A DNA stretch of 64,000 nt from LMUY01 sp965276785 (GCA_965276785.1 OZ255629.1:1302001-1366000); one strand, 5' to 3'. Positions 25,079-33,353 are shown, counted from the stretch's first letter. Made by a program: numbers and translations. Notes: generated from the letters alone by a model not told the origin.

Positions 25079-25759
25079 ATGAAAAGCAGCCCTCCAGCAG
25101 TGCTCACCCGGCGTAAAACGCCGCGTCAGGCCCGATCCGCCGTCACCATGGACGCCATCTTCGATGCAACCATTCAGGTTTTGCTAGCCGATGGATCTAC
25201 CCGGCTGAACACCACGCGGGTGGCGCAGCGGGCAGGCGTCTCCGTGGGAACTCTGTATCAGTATTTTCCCAACAAGCAGGCACTGCTGTTCGCCGTGTTG
25301 GAGCGGCACCTCGCGATGCTCGCCAGCGCCCTTGAGGCAGCGTGCGACGACCATCGGGGCGCCACGGTCGAGGCAATGGCAGAGGCTGTGGTGAAAGCCT
25401 ACCTGAAAGCGAAGACGAGACAATGCGAGGTCTCTCGCGCCCTCTACCTAATCGCCATCGAACTCGACGCGCGCGGAGCGGTCGAAACGGCTACGCGGCG
25501 TGGCGAACAAGCCCTTTCCGTCATGCTTTCCACCGCCGACGATGGCTATTTTCCCGATCCGGATGTTGTCGCCCAGATTTGGTTGGCAGCCGTTTACGGG
25601 ACGGTACGGGCATTCTACGAGCGGGATTTGCCGCCCATGATAGGCGGCGAGGTTGAGAGACAGCTTACGATCATGTCCTGTTCGTACCTCGCTGCGGTAA
25701 GCAATGCGGAACGGCGGTCATCGCTACAATCAAGCGCTGTAAAGCCGGTTTTTGCATAG
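25079..25759 (+). CDS. TetR/AcrR-family transcriptional regulator
   Basis: A 226-residue TetR-type repressor. The DNA-binding domain (residues ~15-65) contains ARSAVTMDAIFDATIQVL, then the helix-turn-helix NTTRVAQRAGVSVGTLYQYF and NKQALLFAVLERH. The C-terminal ligand domain is of the AefR-like/TetR_C type. The ATG at 25079 is chosen because the other one, at 25064, lies in the palindromes; neither has a good ribosome-binding site. It likely controls the divergent SDR gene and itself. Confidence 0.88.
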   Translation: MKSSPPAVLTRRKTPRQARSAVTMDAIFDATIQVLLADGSTRLNTTRVAQRAGVSVGTLYQYFPNKQALLFAVLERHLAMLASALEAACDDHRGATVEAMAEAVVKAYLKAKTRQCEVSRALYLIAIELDARGAVETATRRGEQALSVMLSTADDGYFPDPDVVAQIWLAAVYGTVRAFYERDLPPMIGGEVERQLTIMSCSYLAAVSNAERRSSLQSSAVKPVFA

Positions 25760-25837
25760 CTCTGTATTCCATTACGCCAGTCCGTCAAACCACGATTTAC
25801 CGGGCATACTCATTTCGTCCCCAAGCTCGGGGCCACC

Positions 25838-25879
25838 TGGAGTGGACCCCTGGAGTGAGACAGGTAAATTCGGACAGCT
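25838..25879 (+). repeat. Left terminal inverted repeat of the IS3 element
   Basis: Begins TGGAGTGGACCCCTGG and ends CGGACAGCT; aligned with the right end with a few gaps. Confidence 0.75.
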
Positions 25880-25894
25880 CCCAACGAGGAGAAT

Positions 25895-26311
25895 GTGCCG
25901 ATGTCCCTGAGCGAGTCTGGGCGCCACAGCCGGGAGTTCATGCTGAAGGCTGTGGAGCGATTGGAAGCTGGCGAGCGCGCAAGCGCCTTGGCCATCGAGC
26001 TGAATGTGCAGCGAACGATTATCTATCACTGGCGTGAGCGGGTTCGCGCGAACGGCGCGGAGGCGCTGACGAGCAAACGCGGGCGCCCGCGCACGCCGGA
26101 GGTCCTTGCGGCGGCTGGCTTGCGCGCGTCGCGTGCCAAGGCGGATAGCTTGGCCCAGGCGCGAACGCAGATCGCCGAGCTGGAGCGCAAGGTGGGCCAG
26201 CAGCAGCTGGACCTGGATTTTTTCAGAGGCGCCTTGCAGCACATAGAGGGTTCACGCCGGCCGAGCGACACGCCTGGCGTGACCGCGTCTTCGCCCACAT
26301 CCAGGCAATGA
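25895..26311 (+). CDS. IS3-family transposase OrfA
   Basis: A 138-residue OrfA with a helix-turn-helix (EFMLKAVERLEAGERASALA, then ELNVQRTIIYHWRERV) that recognises the element ends, and a C-terminal leucine-zipper-like coiled coil (SLAQARTQIAELERKVGQQQ) for dimerisation. The GTG at 25895 or the ATG at 25901 could be the start; GAGGAG lies at about 25885-25890. Its last ~95 bases overlap the -1 frame that leads into OrfB. Confidence 0.9.
   Translation: MPMSLSESGRHSREFMLKAVERLEAGERASALAIELNVQRTIIYHWRERVRANGAEALTSKRGRPRTPEVLAAAGLRASRAKADSLAQARTQIAELERKVGQQQLDLDFFRGALQHIEGSRRPSDTPGVTASSPTSRQ
26218..26224 (+). promoter_or_regulatory. Candidate -1 frameshift slippery site (T TTT TTC)
   Basis: In the OrfA frame the codons read GAT TTT TTC, giving the heptamer T-TTT-TTC that fits the X-XXY-YYZ rule. 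OrfB is in the -1 frame, which is open from here through its own ATG at 26308. Slippage would give the OrfAB fusion transposase that IS3 elements use. A downstream stimulatory structure was not identified. Confidence 0.5.
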
Positions 26312-27207
26312 CGCGCTTGCAAGGCGAAACGCCGGAAGCAGGGCTTTCGGTGGGGAGGATGTGCGCGTTGGCTGGCGTCAGCCGGGCGGCCTACTATCGC
26401 TCCTGGACCCGCAGCGATCCGCTGCGCGAAGAGACGGCGCTGCGCGATGTCATACAGCGCCTGGCGTTGGCCAACCGCCACTACGGCTACCGCCGGATCG
26501 GCGCGCTGCTGCGACGCGAGGGCTGGTGCGTCAACCACAAGCGCGTGGTCCGGATCATGCGCGAGGACAACCTGTTGTGCCTGGCGAAGCCGCTGTTCAG
26601 GCCGCCGACGACGGATGCGCGTCACAGCTGGCAGGTGTGGCCGAACCTGGCGCGCCACCTCATGCCCATGGCCACGAACCAGCTGTGGGTGGCGGATATC
26701 ACCTACGTGCGACTTGCGGAGGCGTTCATCTACTTGGCTGTCGTGCTGGACGCTTTCAGCCGCAAGGTCGTCGGCTGGTCGATGGCCGATCACCTGCGGG
26801 CGAGCCTTGCCCTGGATGCGCTCGAAATGGCACTGGTCAGCCGCGAGGTGATCGCCGGCGGCCTGGTTCATCACTCGGACCGCGGCATTCAATACGCGTG
26901 CGGCGACTACATTGCTCGGCTTGAGGCCGCCGGGATCCAGCCCAGCATGAGCCGGGCTGGCTGTCCTTACGATAACGCCATGGCCGAGAGCTTCATGAAG
27001 ACGCTCAAGCACGAGGAAGTCGACGCCAGCGCGTATCGTGATCTCGCCCATGCCAAGGCCGGCATTGGGGAGTTCATCGAGACCGCCTACAACCGGCAAA
27101 GGCTTCACTCGGCGCTTGCCTACCTGTCGCCGATAGAGTTCGAATCAAACCAGCCCCGGGCTGCTGCGCAGCAGCCCGGGGCTATGACGCAGCCGAGCTG
27201 TCCGTGA
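26308..27207 (+). CDS. IS3-family transposase OrfB (DDE integrase)
   Basis: A 299-residue catalytic subunit with an rve integrase core. The HTH_21 domain (HYGYRRIGALLRREG) is followed by the DDE triad: Asp in LWVADITYV, Asp in VHHSDRGIQY and Glu in NAMAESFMKTLKHEE, with the usual YNRQRLHSALAYLSP near the end. Its ATG overlaps the OrfA stop (ATGA at 26308-26311). The C-terminal codons pass through a perfect 32-bp palindrome and into the right inverted repeat. Confidence 0.95.
   Translation: MTRLQGETPEAGLSVGRMCALAGVSRAAYYRSWTRSDPLREETALRDVIQRLALANRHYGYRRIGALLRREGWCVNHKRVVRIMREDNLLCLAKPLFRPPTTDARHSWQVWPNLARHLMPMATNQLWVADITYVRLAEAFIYLAVVLDAFSRKVVGWSMADHLRASLALDALEMALVSREVIAGGLVHHSDRGIQYACGDYIARLEAAGIQPSMSRAGCPYDNAMAESFMKTLKHEEVDASAYRDLAHAKAGIGEFIETAYNRQRLHSALAYLSPIEFESNQPRAAAQQPGAMTQPSCP
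27152..27183. repeat. Perfect 32-bp palindrome in the 3' end of OrfB
   Basis: AGCCCCGGGCTGCTGC (27152-27167) is followed at once by its exact inverse (27168-27183), giving 16-bp arms with no spacer. It lies 13 bp before the right inverted repeat and is translated as part of the OrfB tail. It could form a very stable RNA hairpin or a DNA cruciform. Confidence 0.85.
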
Positions 27208-27238
27208 TTTGTTGTCTCGCCCAAGGGGTTCAGCTCAC
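27196..27238 (-). repeat. Right terminal inverted repeat of the IS3 element
   Basis: Inverse reads GTGAGCTGAACCCCTTGGGC, then GAGACA, AAAT and CGGACAGCT, matching the left end. It overlaps the last four codons of OrfB. Confidence 0.75.
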
Positions 27239-27330
27239 ACCGATGGCAAGGTGGGCAGACAGATTGCTGGACGGCAAAACGGACAAATGCTGTTGCGACG
27301 GGTGCAGCCTCTTCCCACAGTCACAACCCG

Positions 27331-28137
27331 CTAAGGCCGGAATACGAAGGCGGTGCCGTCCCAGAGCTTGAACGGACGGCTCACGGTCAGCCCAGCCTCG
27401 TGAAGCTGCGACCATCGTGTAGCGTCGGCCCGGTCGGCGGCGGGGTCGCGGCCGTACGACATGTTGAGCACAACCAACGCCCCGCCAACAGCAAGGCTGC
27501 CCATCGCGGACGCAACGATCCGCTCCGCGAGTCCCGCTTGCAGCATATAGGGCATGGTGTCTGCCAGCAGGACCAAGTCCCAAACGCCAGCAGGCAGGCT
27601 GACGCCGTCACTCAAGCGGAAGTCGAGTTCGGGATGGCGTCGCCGGGCTTCGGCCACCATGGCGGGTGCGATGTCCACGCCGAGCACCGAGCGGCAGTGC
27701 GGCGCCATGGCGGCACAAAGCCGGCCAATGCCGCAGCCAGCCTCCAACACCGCCCCGCCAGCAGGCAACAGCGCCTCCGCACGAAGCCAGCCGACCAGCT
27801 CCGCCGTGGCCGCCTCCAGAATCGCCGGGTCGCCAAGCGAATACAGCGCAACCCCGGCCTCCGGCGACACCGCACAGGCCGCATCGAAGAACGCGGCAAT
27901 CCCGGCCACGTCGCCGAGCCGGCTGTGGTCGCCGCCGGCCCGGCGGATATGGGCGGACAGGCGGTCGAACTCCGCCCAATGCGCCTCGGCCAGCCCGGCC
28001 AAGGCCTGCCAATGCGGGTCCGCGCAGCGGGATTCGGCCAGCGCCGCCCGGATGTCCGCCGCGCCTAGCAACATGCGCGACAGCGCCACCTGGGGGGAGA
28101 TGTCGCCGCGCAGGCAGGCCGCCACCGCCTCGTTCAC
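27331..28137 (-). CDS. Class I SAM-dependent methyltransferase (partner of ATP-grasp gene)
   Basis: A 268-residue protein with two parts. Residues ~1-95 are helical with no recognised family (MNEAVAACLRGDISPQVALS by start); residues ~110-268 are a Rossmann methyltransferase with motif I VLEAGCGIGRL, acidic VLGVDIAP, motif IV LVLLADTMPYM and a C-terminal WDGTAFVF. The GTG at 28137 overlaps the ATP-grasp stop (GTGA), so the pair is co-translated. The helical N-terminus may recognise the substrate. The IS3 element begins 93 bp beyond its 3' end. Confidence 0.82.
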   Translation of the reverse strand: MNEAVAACLRGDISPQVALSRMLLGAADIRAALAESRCADPHWQALAGLAEAHWAEFDRLSAHIRRAGGDHSRLGDVAGIAAFFDAACAVSPEAGVALYSLGDPAILEAATAELVGWLRAEALLPAGGAVLEAGCGIGRLCAAMAPHCRSVLGVDIAPAMVAEARRRHPELDFRLSDGVSLPAGVWDLVLLADTMPYMLQAGLAERIVASAMGSLAVGGALVVLNMSYGRDPAADRADATRWSQLHEAGLTVSRPFKLWDGTAFVFRP

Positions 28138-29402
28138 AGCCAATCGAGCCGCTGCAGCACCGCGCCCTCGCCAGCCAGGAAGCGTGCGCCGATATCCTCG
28201 CGCCAGCGCAGCTCCGGCGCGATCACGTTGGCGGCCCGGCGATACGCTGCCCGTTGCGCCGCCGGCACGTCGGCACCGATCCCGGTCACGATCATGACGT
28301 GGCCCGAACAGCGGCGGACCAGCAATTGGCCGTCCTGCTGCCGCATGTCGACAAAGTGGTAGAACGGCACTTCGGCAGCGTCTGGCGCCTCCACGAAGAA
28401 CACCGGGGCGTCTTCCTCCGGGCTGGCGGCGGTGAAGCCAGGGAACGGCGGCACGGTCAGCACGATGGCCACCGCCCAGCCCGGCGCGGTGCGGAACCCG
28501 CCGCCGGCGCCGCGTGCCATGCGGTCCAGCAGGTCGCCCCAGCCATCCAGCTGCATTGCGGCCAGGATGGCGAAGCCGGGATTGCCGAAGCGGCAGGTGA
28601 ACTCCAGCGGCAACGGGCCGCGCTCGTTCACGATCAGGTTCAAGTTGACGTAACCGACATGGCCGGCGCTGGCGAGCAGGGGCGCCACCCGGTTGAGCGT
28701 TGCCTCGAACAGCCGGTCGGCGTCCTGGTAGGAGGCGAGCGTGCCCATCTCGCCGGTCATCTCGCCCCGGTCGCCGGGGAAAAAGCGCTTGTGCTCGAAG
28801 TCGATGCATGCGGGGCGCAGGAATTGGCGGCCGTCGAAGTAAGCGCCGATGCCGACCTCGACGCCGCGCAGCCGCTCCATCAGCAACACCTGTCCGGTGG
28901 CGTTGCGGCGCAGGGTGAACAGCACGTCCAGCCCGGCCGGGTGTTCGCCGACATAGGTCGCACGGGCGCCGCCATCGTATTTCAGCACGTACTGGCCGGG
29001 ATGCGCTTGCAGCCAGGCAGTGGCCTCGTCCGCGGTGGCGAAGCCGTGGCTGCTCGCGGTCGGCAGCCCGGCCTGCGACAGCACGGCTTGGCCGTAGAAG
29101 CGGTCGGTCTCCAGCCGGTCGCCCAAGGCGCTGCCGCCCACCACGCGGTAGCCGTCGCGGCGGAGTTGGTCCTGCAGCGCACCGTAGCCCAGGCCTTCAA
29201 ACAGGATCAGGCCGTCCCGCCCGACCCAGGGCAGGTGGGCGCGCCAGTCCTCCACCGGGTCGATCAACCCGGCAAACGCCCTTTGCTCCGGCGGATCGCC
29301 GGCCGCGACCCGGACCTCGTGGCCCTCGCGCATCAGGCTGAGATACATGTCGCCCAGATAGAGGCGCGGGCTGATGGCAAGGATGCGACGGCGTTCTGGC
29401 AT
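28134..29402 (-). CDS. PurD-like ATP-grasp ligase (not canonical purD)
   Basis: A 422-residue ATP-grasp protein related to phosphoribosylamine-glycine ligase. Such enzymes join a carboxylate to an amine through an acyl phosphate. ATP-grasp features are QYVLKYDGGARATYVGEH, LLMERLRGVEVGIGAYFDG, and the metal-binding LPLEFTCRFGNPGFAIL block close to the PurD sequence NVRFGDPE. The N-terminal GGREHA motif of true PurD is absent and replaced by LAISPRLYLGDMYLSLMREG. With its 4-nt-overlapping methyltransferase it may make an amide-linked, methylated metabolite; this is inference. It is divergent from the AtzG gene. Confidence 0.82.
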   Translation of the reverse strand: MPERRRILAISPRLYLGDMYLSLMREGHEVRVAAGDPPEQRAFAGLIDPVEDWRAHLPWVGRDGLILFEGLGYGALQDQLRRDGYRVVGGSALGDRLETDRFYGQAVLSQAGLPTASSHGFATADEATAWLQAHPGQYVLKYDGGARATYVGEHPAGLDVLFTLRRNATGQVLLMERLRGVEVGIGAYFDGRQFLRPACIDFEHKRFFPGDRGEMTGEMGTLASYQDADRLFEATLNRVAPLLASAGHVGYVNLNLIVNERGPLPLEFTCRFGNPGFAILAAMQLDGWGDLLDRMARGAGGGFRTAPGWAVAIVLTVPPFPGFTAASPEEDAPVFFVEAPDAAEVPFYHFVDMRQQDGQLLVRRCSGHVMIVTGIGADVPAAQRAAYRRAANVIAPELRWREDIGARFLAGEGAVLQRLDWL

Positions 29403-29513
29403 GGCCCGCTGCTAACGCGACAAGACGCCGGTCGGCACCGGCGGGCTGGCAAAAACAGTGGGCAAAGCGTCAAAGTCACGTAAGCTCAGCGTGGACCAGG
29501 AAGGGAAAGCCGC

Positions 29514-29717
29514 ATGCCGTCCGATCTGAACGACCGCGCCGCTGAATTCGACGTGCTGATGGCCAGGGCAGGGCTTCGCCTGTCGGACGAGCTACGGGCG
29601 CAGGTGCTGCCCGCCTATGCCGGCCTGTGCGAGCAGACGGCGTTGCTGCGGGCAGAGCGGCCGGCAGCGTCCGAGCCGTCCAACACGTTCCGCCTGCACC
29701 GGTTGGCGGGCGCCTGA
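29514..29717 (+). CDS. AtzG-like small subunit (DUF4089)
   Basis: A 67-residue GatC-like protein of the AtzG/DUF4089 family, which stabilises AtzE-type amidases. The helix AAEFDVLMARAGLRLSDELR and the NTFRLHRLAGA tail fit the family. A GGAAGGG purine stretch precedes the ATG. The stop is separated from the amidase ATG by one base, so the two are expressed together and expected to bind each other. Confidence 0.75.
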   Translation: MPSDLNDRAAEFDVLMARAGLRLSDELRAQVLPAYAGLCEQTALLRAERPAASEPSNTFRLHRLAGA

Positions 29718-29718
29718 G

Positions 29719-31107
29719 ATGAGCGCCTCCATCGCCGAGATGGGCCGGCACCTGCGCAGCGGCGCCACCACGTCCGAAGCCCTCACCCAGACCGCACTGG
29801 ACCGGGTGGCTGCGACCGATGGGGCGTTGCACGCCTTCGTGACCCTCACCGCCGAGCGTGCCCTGGCCGATGCGCGCCGGGCCGACGCCGCCTTCGCCGC
29901 CGGGCAGGACAGCGGCCCGATGCAGGGCATTCCGTATGCGCTCAAGGACATCTACGACACCGCCGGGATCCGCAGCACCTGCCATTCCAAGCTGCGGCTG
30001 GAGGTGGTGCCCGAGGCCGATTGCGTTGTGCAGCAAAAGTTGGCGGCCGGCGGCGGCGTGCTGCTGGGCAAGCTCGCCACGCATGAGTTCGCGATCGGTG
30101 GCCCCTCGTTCGACCTGCCGTTTCCCCCTGCCCGCAACCCTTGGGACACGGATCGCATCACCGGCGGCTCCTCCTCCGGCTCCGGGGCGGCTGTGGCCGC
30201 AGGCATGGTGCGCATGGCGATGGGCTCGGACACCGGTGGCTCCATCCGCGGTCCGGCGGCCTATTGCGGCACGGTAGGGCTGAAGCCGACGTACGGCCGG
30301 GTCAGCCGCCGCGGCATCTTCCCGCTCTCCTTCACGCTGGACCACGCCGGCCCGCTGACCCGCGACGTGGAGGACACCGCGCTCACGCTGCAGGTGATCG
30401 CCGGCCACGACCCGCTCGACCCAGCCAGTGCCGACGAGCCGGTGCCGGATTACCTCGCCGGGCTGCAGGGCGGGGTGGCGGGCATGCGCTTTGGCGTGCC
30501 GCGGGCGTTCTTTGCCGAGGCGCCCGCCGTCACGCCCGACATGCTCGCCGCGTTCGACCGCACGCTGGATGCGCTGAGGCAAGCGGGTGCGACGGTGGAG
30601 GACGTGACGCTGCCCTCCTATGCACTCTACGCCGCGTGCGGCCGGGTGATCATGTCGGCCGAGGCGTTCGCGATCCACGAGGCGGACCTGCGCGGGAGGC
30701 TGTCGGATTACGGCTCGCTCACTCAGCAGCGATTCGTTCTCGGCGCGGCGCTTTCCGCTGCCGACCTGGTGCAGGCGTTCCGGGTTCGCCGCGAGTTGGT
30801 GGACGCGACCAATGCCGTGTTCGGCCGCTACGACGCACTGCTGACCGCCTCCGCCCTGGCGGTTGCGCCGCGCTTTGACGCCGTGCCGGACCCGGCCCGC
30901 ATCGATCTCAACCCGATGCAGACGATCCCGTTCAACGTGACCGGGCACCCGGCCATGAGCGTACCGACAGGCAAGGGTGAGGGTAGTCTGCCGGTGTCGT
31001 TGCAAGTGGCGGGGCGGCCGTTCGACGAAGCGACTGTGGTGCGGGTCGGCCGCGCCATTGAACGCGCCACTGGCTGGCAAGGCGAGGCGGGTGACCCACC
31101 CGCTTAG
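29719..31107 (+). CDS. AtzE-like amidase (amidase signature family)
   Basis: A 462-residue amidase-signature hydrolase. The Ser-cisSer-Lys triad is visible: Lys in YALKDIYDTAG, Ser in GGSSSGSGAAVAAG, and Ser in MGSDTGGSIRGPAAYCG. With its AtzG partner it resembles the 1-carboxybiuret hydrolase of the cyanuric-acid route. No cyanuric acid or biuret hydrolase gene is adjacent, so another amide is possible. The ATG at 29719 is chosen from the tight junction with the small subunit; the frame is open upstream inside it. Confidence 0.85.
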   Translation: MSASIAEMGRHLRSGATTSEALTQTALDRVAATDGALHAFVTLTAERALADARRADAAFAAGQDSGPMQGIPYALKDIYDTAGIRSTCHSKLRLEVVPEADCVVQQKLAAGGGVLLGKLATHEFAIGGPSFDLPFPPARNPWDTDRITGGSSSGSGAAVAAGMVRMAMGSDTGGSIRGPAAYCGTVGLKPTYGRVSRRGIFPLSFTLDHAGPLTRDVEDTALTLQVIAGHDPLDPASADEPVPDYLAGLQGGVAGMRFGVPRAFFAEAPAVTPDMLAAFDRTLDALRQAGATVEDVTLPSYALYAACGRVIMSAEAFAIHEADLRGRLSDYGSLTQQRFVLGAALSAADLVQAFRVRRELVDATNAVFGRYDALLTASALAVAPRFDAVPDPARIDLNPMQTIPFNVTGHPAMSVPTGKGEGSLPVSLQVAGRPFDEATVVRVGRAIERATGWQGEAGDPPA

Positions 31108-31120
31108 AGCATGATCGCGC

Positions 31121-31138
31121 CGCCCCCGCGGCGGGGCG
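31121..31138. terminator. GC-rich hairpin after the amidase gene
   Basis: CGCCCC-CGCGGC-GGGGCG is a perfect 6-bp stem 13 bp after the amidase stop, without a T-run. The remaining ~300 bp to the NADH dehydrogenase hold no gene. A TATAAT at 31321-31326, 113 bp before that start codon, could be a -10 box, but no good -35 is seen at 16-18 bp. Confidence 0.35.
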
Positions 31139-31438
31139 ATGCAGGGGTTCAGCACCGTGCAGCGGGCCTGGATTGCATCGGCGCAATGACGAACAGGCAG
31201 GCTGTGTAGGCTGCGCCTAAAGCCAGGCGCGGGTACGCTGCGCGACATCGTCAAGCGTCTCGAACATGACCCAGTATCGGCGTCCATCTGCAGGCCGTCA
31301 TGGGCGGCCATAAGGAAGCGTATAATTCTACGACGGATAGAGCATCGCGACGTCCTGAACGCGCGTTACGATCCTACCGCAACGGGAGCTAGCCATGTCA
31401 TTGTCGCTTGGATATCGTCGTTTGGATCGCTGCTAGCC

Positions 31439-32869
31439 ATGGCTCGACGCTCCCCGGCATCCGACCTTTTGCCAATCGCGGGGTTCGCCGTCGGGCTGTT
31501 AGCGGCTCGGCACCTCGACCAACAACGGCGCGGAGCCAAGTTAAATCGTGCAAATGCCGCACCGCATCGGGTGGTCGTACTCGGAGCCGGGTTCGGCGGC
31601 TTGAGCGCAGCGGTATCGCTGTCGAAATGCCCGGACATCGACCTGACGATCATCGACTCACAAAATCATCATTTATTCCAGCCGCTGCTCTACCAGGTGG
31701 CGACGGCAGCCTTGTCGCCAGCCGACATCGCCTCGCCGGTCCGCGACATTATTCCCGCGACGGCCCGTACGCGCGTGATGATGGGTCCCGTCACCGGGAT
31801 CGACACGCAACGGCGCCATGTGCTTTGCGACGGCCAGCGCATTGCATATGACGAACTCGTTATCGCGACTGGATCGCAGCCGAGCTATTTCGGCAACGAC
31901 GCCTGGGAGCAGTTTGCCCCCGGTTTGAAGACCCTGCACGACGCGCTCGACCTACGCGGCCGCATCCTTCTCGCCTTTGAGCACGCCTGCACCGCGAGCG
32001 ATGCAGCGGCGAGGGATCAGTTGCTCACCTTCATGTTGATTGGCGGTGGACCGACTGGAGTCGAGATGGCGGGGTCCATCGCTGAACTCACGCGGGAGAT
32101 GCTCGCATCAGACCACGAACTCAGCCAGGCGCAGCCCCGCATCGTCTTGATCGAGGCGGGGGAGCGGGTCTTGGCGGAGTTTCCGGATGACTTATCGGAC
32201 CATGCAGCAGCGTCATTGAAGAAGCTGGGCGTCGAGGTCCGCACGGGCGCGAAAGTGACCAGCATCGAGAATGGCGTTGTGCATTTGGAAGGTGAAGCGA
32301 TTCCGTCCGCAACCATCATCTGGGCAGCGGGAACGTCGGCGACACCCGTTGCCGAGTGGCTCGGTATCAAGCCGGGCAAAGGAGGACGGGTGGAAGTGGC
32401 CGCCGATCTCAGGATTCCCGGACATCAGGACATCCAGGTTATCGGCGATGCCGCGCTCGTGCTGAACGGCGCGGGTAAGCCGCTTCCGGCGCTGGCCCCC
32501 GTGGCGAAGCAGCAGGGGGATTACGTCGCCCGAGCCATCGTCCGGCGGCTGCGCGGTCAACGCGCTCCGGCACCCTTCAGCTATCGGGATTACGGCACCA
32601 TGGCGACCATCGGCCGCGCCAAGGCGGTGGCCGAGTTCGGACACTTGCACGTCACCGGATGGCCCGCTTGGAGTCTCTGGGCGGTTGCGCACATCTTTTT
32701 CCTCATCGGCTTCCGAAATCGCCTGATGGTCAGCGCACAATGGGCGTTTGCCTTCGCGACGGATCGACGCCCGGGACGATTGATCGCTTGGAGCCCGGCG
32801 GAACATGACCACACCAGAACCGGGCCGGTGAAGCATTCTGGCCAGCTGCTCGTCAAGCAAGCCCGATAG
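31439..32869 (+). CDS. ndh: Type II NADH dehydrogenase (FAD-dependent)
   Basis: A 476-residue single-subunit NADH:quinone oxidoreductase that feeds electrons into the membrane without pumping protons. The FAD loop is VVVLGAGFGGLSAA, the quinone/NDH-2 signature NHHLFQPLLYQVATAALSP follows, the NAD loop is FMLIGGGPTGVEMAGSIAEL, and IGDAAL binds the flavin. The C-terminus has the membrane-contact segment SLWAVAHIFFLIGFRNRL. An additional N-terminal hydrophobic stretch (LLPIAGFAVGLLAARH) is unusual and may be a membrane anchor. The start at 31439 has no strong ribosome-binding site. Confidence 0.92.
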   Translation: MARRSPASDLLPIAGFAVGLLAARHLDQQRRGAKLNRANAAPHRVVVLGAGFGGLSAAVSLSKCPDIDLTIIDSQNHHLFQPLLYQVATAALSPADIASPVRDIIPATARTRVMMGPVTGIDTQRRHVLCDGQRIAYDELVIATGSQPSYFGNDAWEQFAPGLKTLHDALDLRGRILLAFEHACTASDAAARDQLLTFMLIGGGPTGVEMAGSIAELTREMLASDHELSQAQPRIVLIEAGERVLAEFPDDLSDHAAASLKKLGVEVRTGAKVTSIENGVVHLEGEAIPSATIIWAAGTSATPVAEWLGIKPGKGGRVEVAADLRIPGHQDIQVIGDAALVLNGAGKPLPALAPVAKQQGDYVARAIVRRLRGQRAPAPFSYRDYGTMATIGRAKAVAEFGHLHVTGWPAWSLWAVAHIFFLIGFRNRLMVSAQWAFAFATDRRPGRLIAWSPAEHDHTRTGPVKHSGQLLVKQAR

Positions 32870-32966
32870 CGGCGCCCCCTGATAGGCGGTCCAAAGGCCG
32901 GCTGGAATCCGCGAGATCTTAAAGCATTTGAATCTTTGGTGCGCTCAAAGCTGCTAGTGGAACTGG

Positions 32967-33353
32967 ATGAGCAATTCCGGTTCTCTCCCCAGCGTTTCTC
33001 CACCATTGGTAGGCGTCGTCGATCCGGAGGTATGGCCCCTCGCACCGGACAACCTTCAACGAACGATGGAATGGAAGAATACCGGACCTGGCCTGTGTTC
33101 GGCGGAGACAAGGCTTGATTCGGGCGGAGCGGTCTACCTTTCGGTCGAGCGGCTGGGTAGCAAGAATTGGGACTGGCTGGTCTGGGATTTTAGCTGTCAG
33201 GCGCGGCCTCGTTATGGAGTGGCCGACACTGAAAGCAAAGCGAAACGCCTTGCCGAACTGACACTCATCGAGGTTAATCGAGTGCTGCACAAGGCACTGT
33301 TCTCCTTGGAGATGGGCGGGACGGTCCAAGGAGCCGCGGGCCAGCGCAGGTAG
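32967..33353 (+). CDS. Hypothetical protein with a WDWLVWDF motif
   Basis: A protein of up to 128 residues. The convincing part is residues ~34-115: GAVYLSVERLGSKNWDWLVW, DFSCQARPRYGVADTESKAK and RLAELTLIEVNRVL, which look like two strands and a helix. The N-terminal ~30 residues look less protein-like, and an ATG at 33066 may be the true start. No family is recognised. It opens a group of three small orphan genes. Confidence 0.5.
   Translation: MSNSGSLPSVSPPLVGVVDPEVWPLAPDNLQRTMEWKNTGPGLCSAETRLDSGGAVYLSVERLGSKNWDWLVWDFSCQARPRYGVADTESKAKRLAELTLIEVNRVLHKALFSLEMGGTVQGAAGQRR

Larger units (their letters stand above)
25838..27238 (+). mobile_element. Complete IS3-family insertion sequence
   Basis: A 1401-bp element with two overlapping transposase frames and imperfect terminal inverted repeats. 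The left end (25838-25879) and the inverse of the right end share ACCCCT, GAGACA, AAAT and CGGACAGCT in the same order. ACC flanks both sides (25835-25837 and 27239-27241), which fits a 3-bp target duplication of the IS3 family. Both frames are intact, so the copy may be active. It sits between the tetR gene and the 3' end of the methyltransferase gene, and no interrupted gene is evident. Confidence 0.9.

Noticed and set aside
28134..29402. Housekeeping purD
   Set aside because: The N-terminal GGREHA motif and other purD hallmarks are missing, and the gene is coupled to a methyltransferase.
27666..29483. 605-codon open frame on the plus strand opposite the methyltransferase and ATP-grasp genes
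   Set aside because: The Arg/Pro/Gln/His-rich product has no motif; the minus strand is coding.
29476..31311. 611-codon open frame on the minus strand opposite the amidase
   Set aside because: Antisense to the amidase and its small subunit, composition dominated by Arg, Gly and His, no motif.
31321..31326. TATAAT as a proven promoter of the NADH dehydrogenase gene
   Set aside because: No acceptable -35 hexamer lies at 16-18 bp, and a single hexamer is weak evidence.
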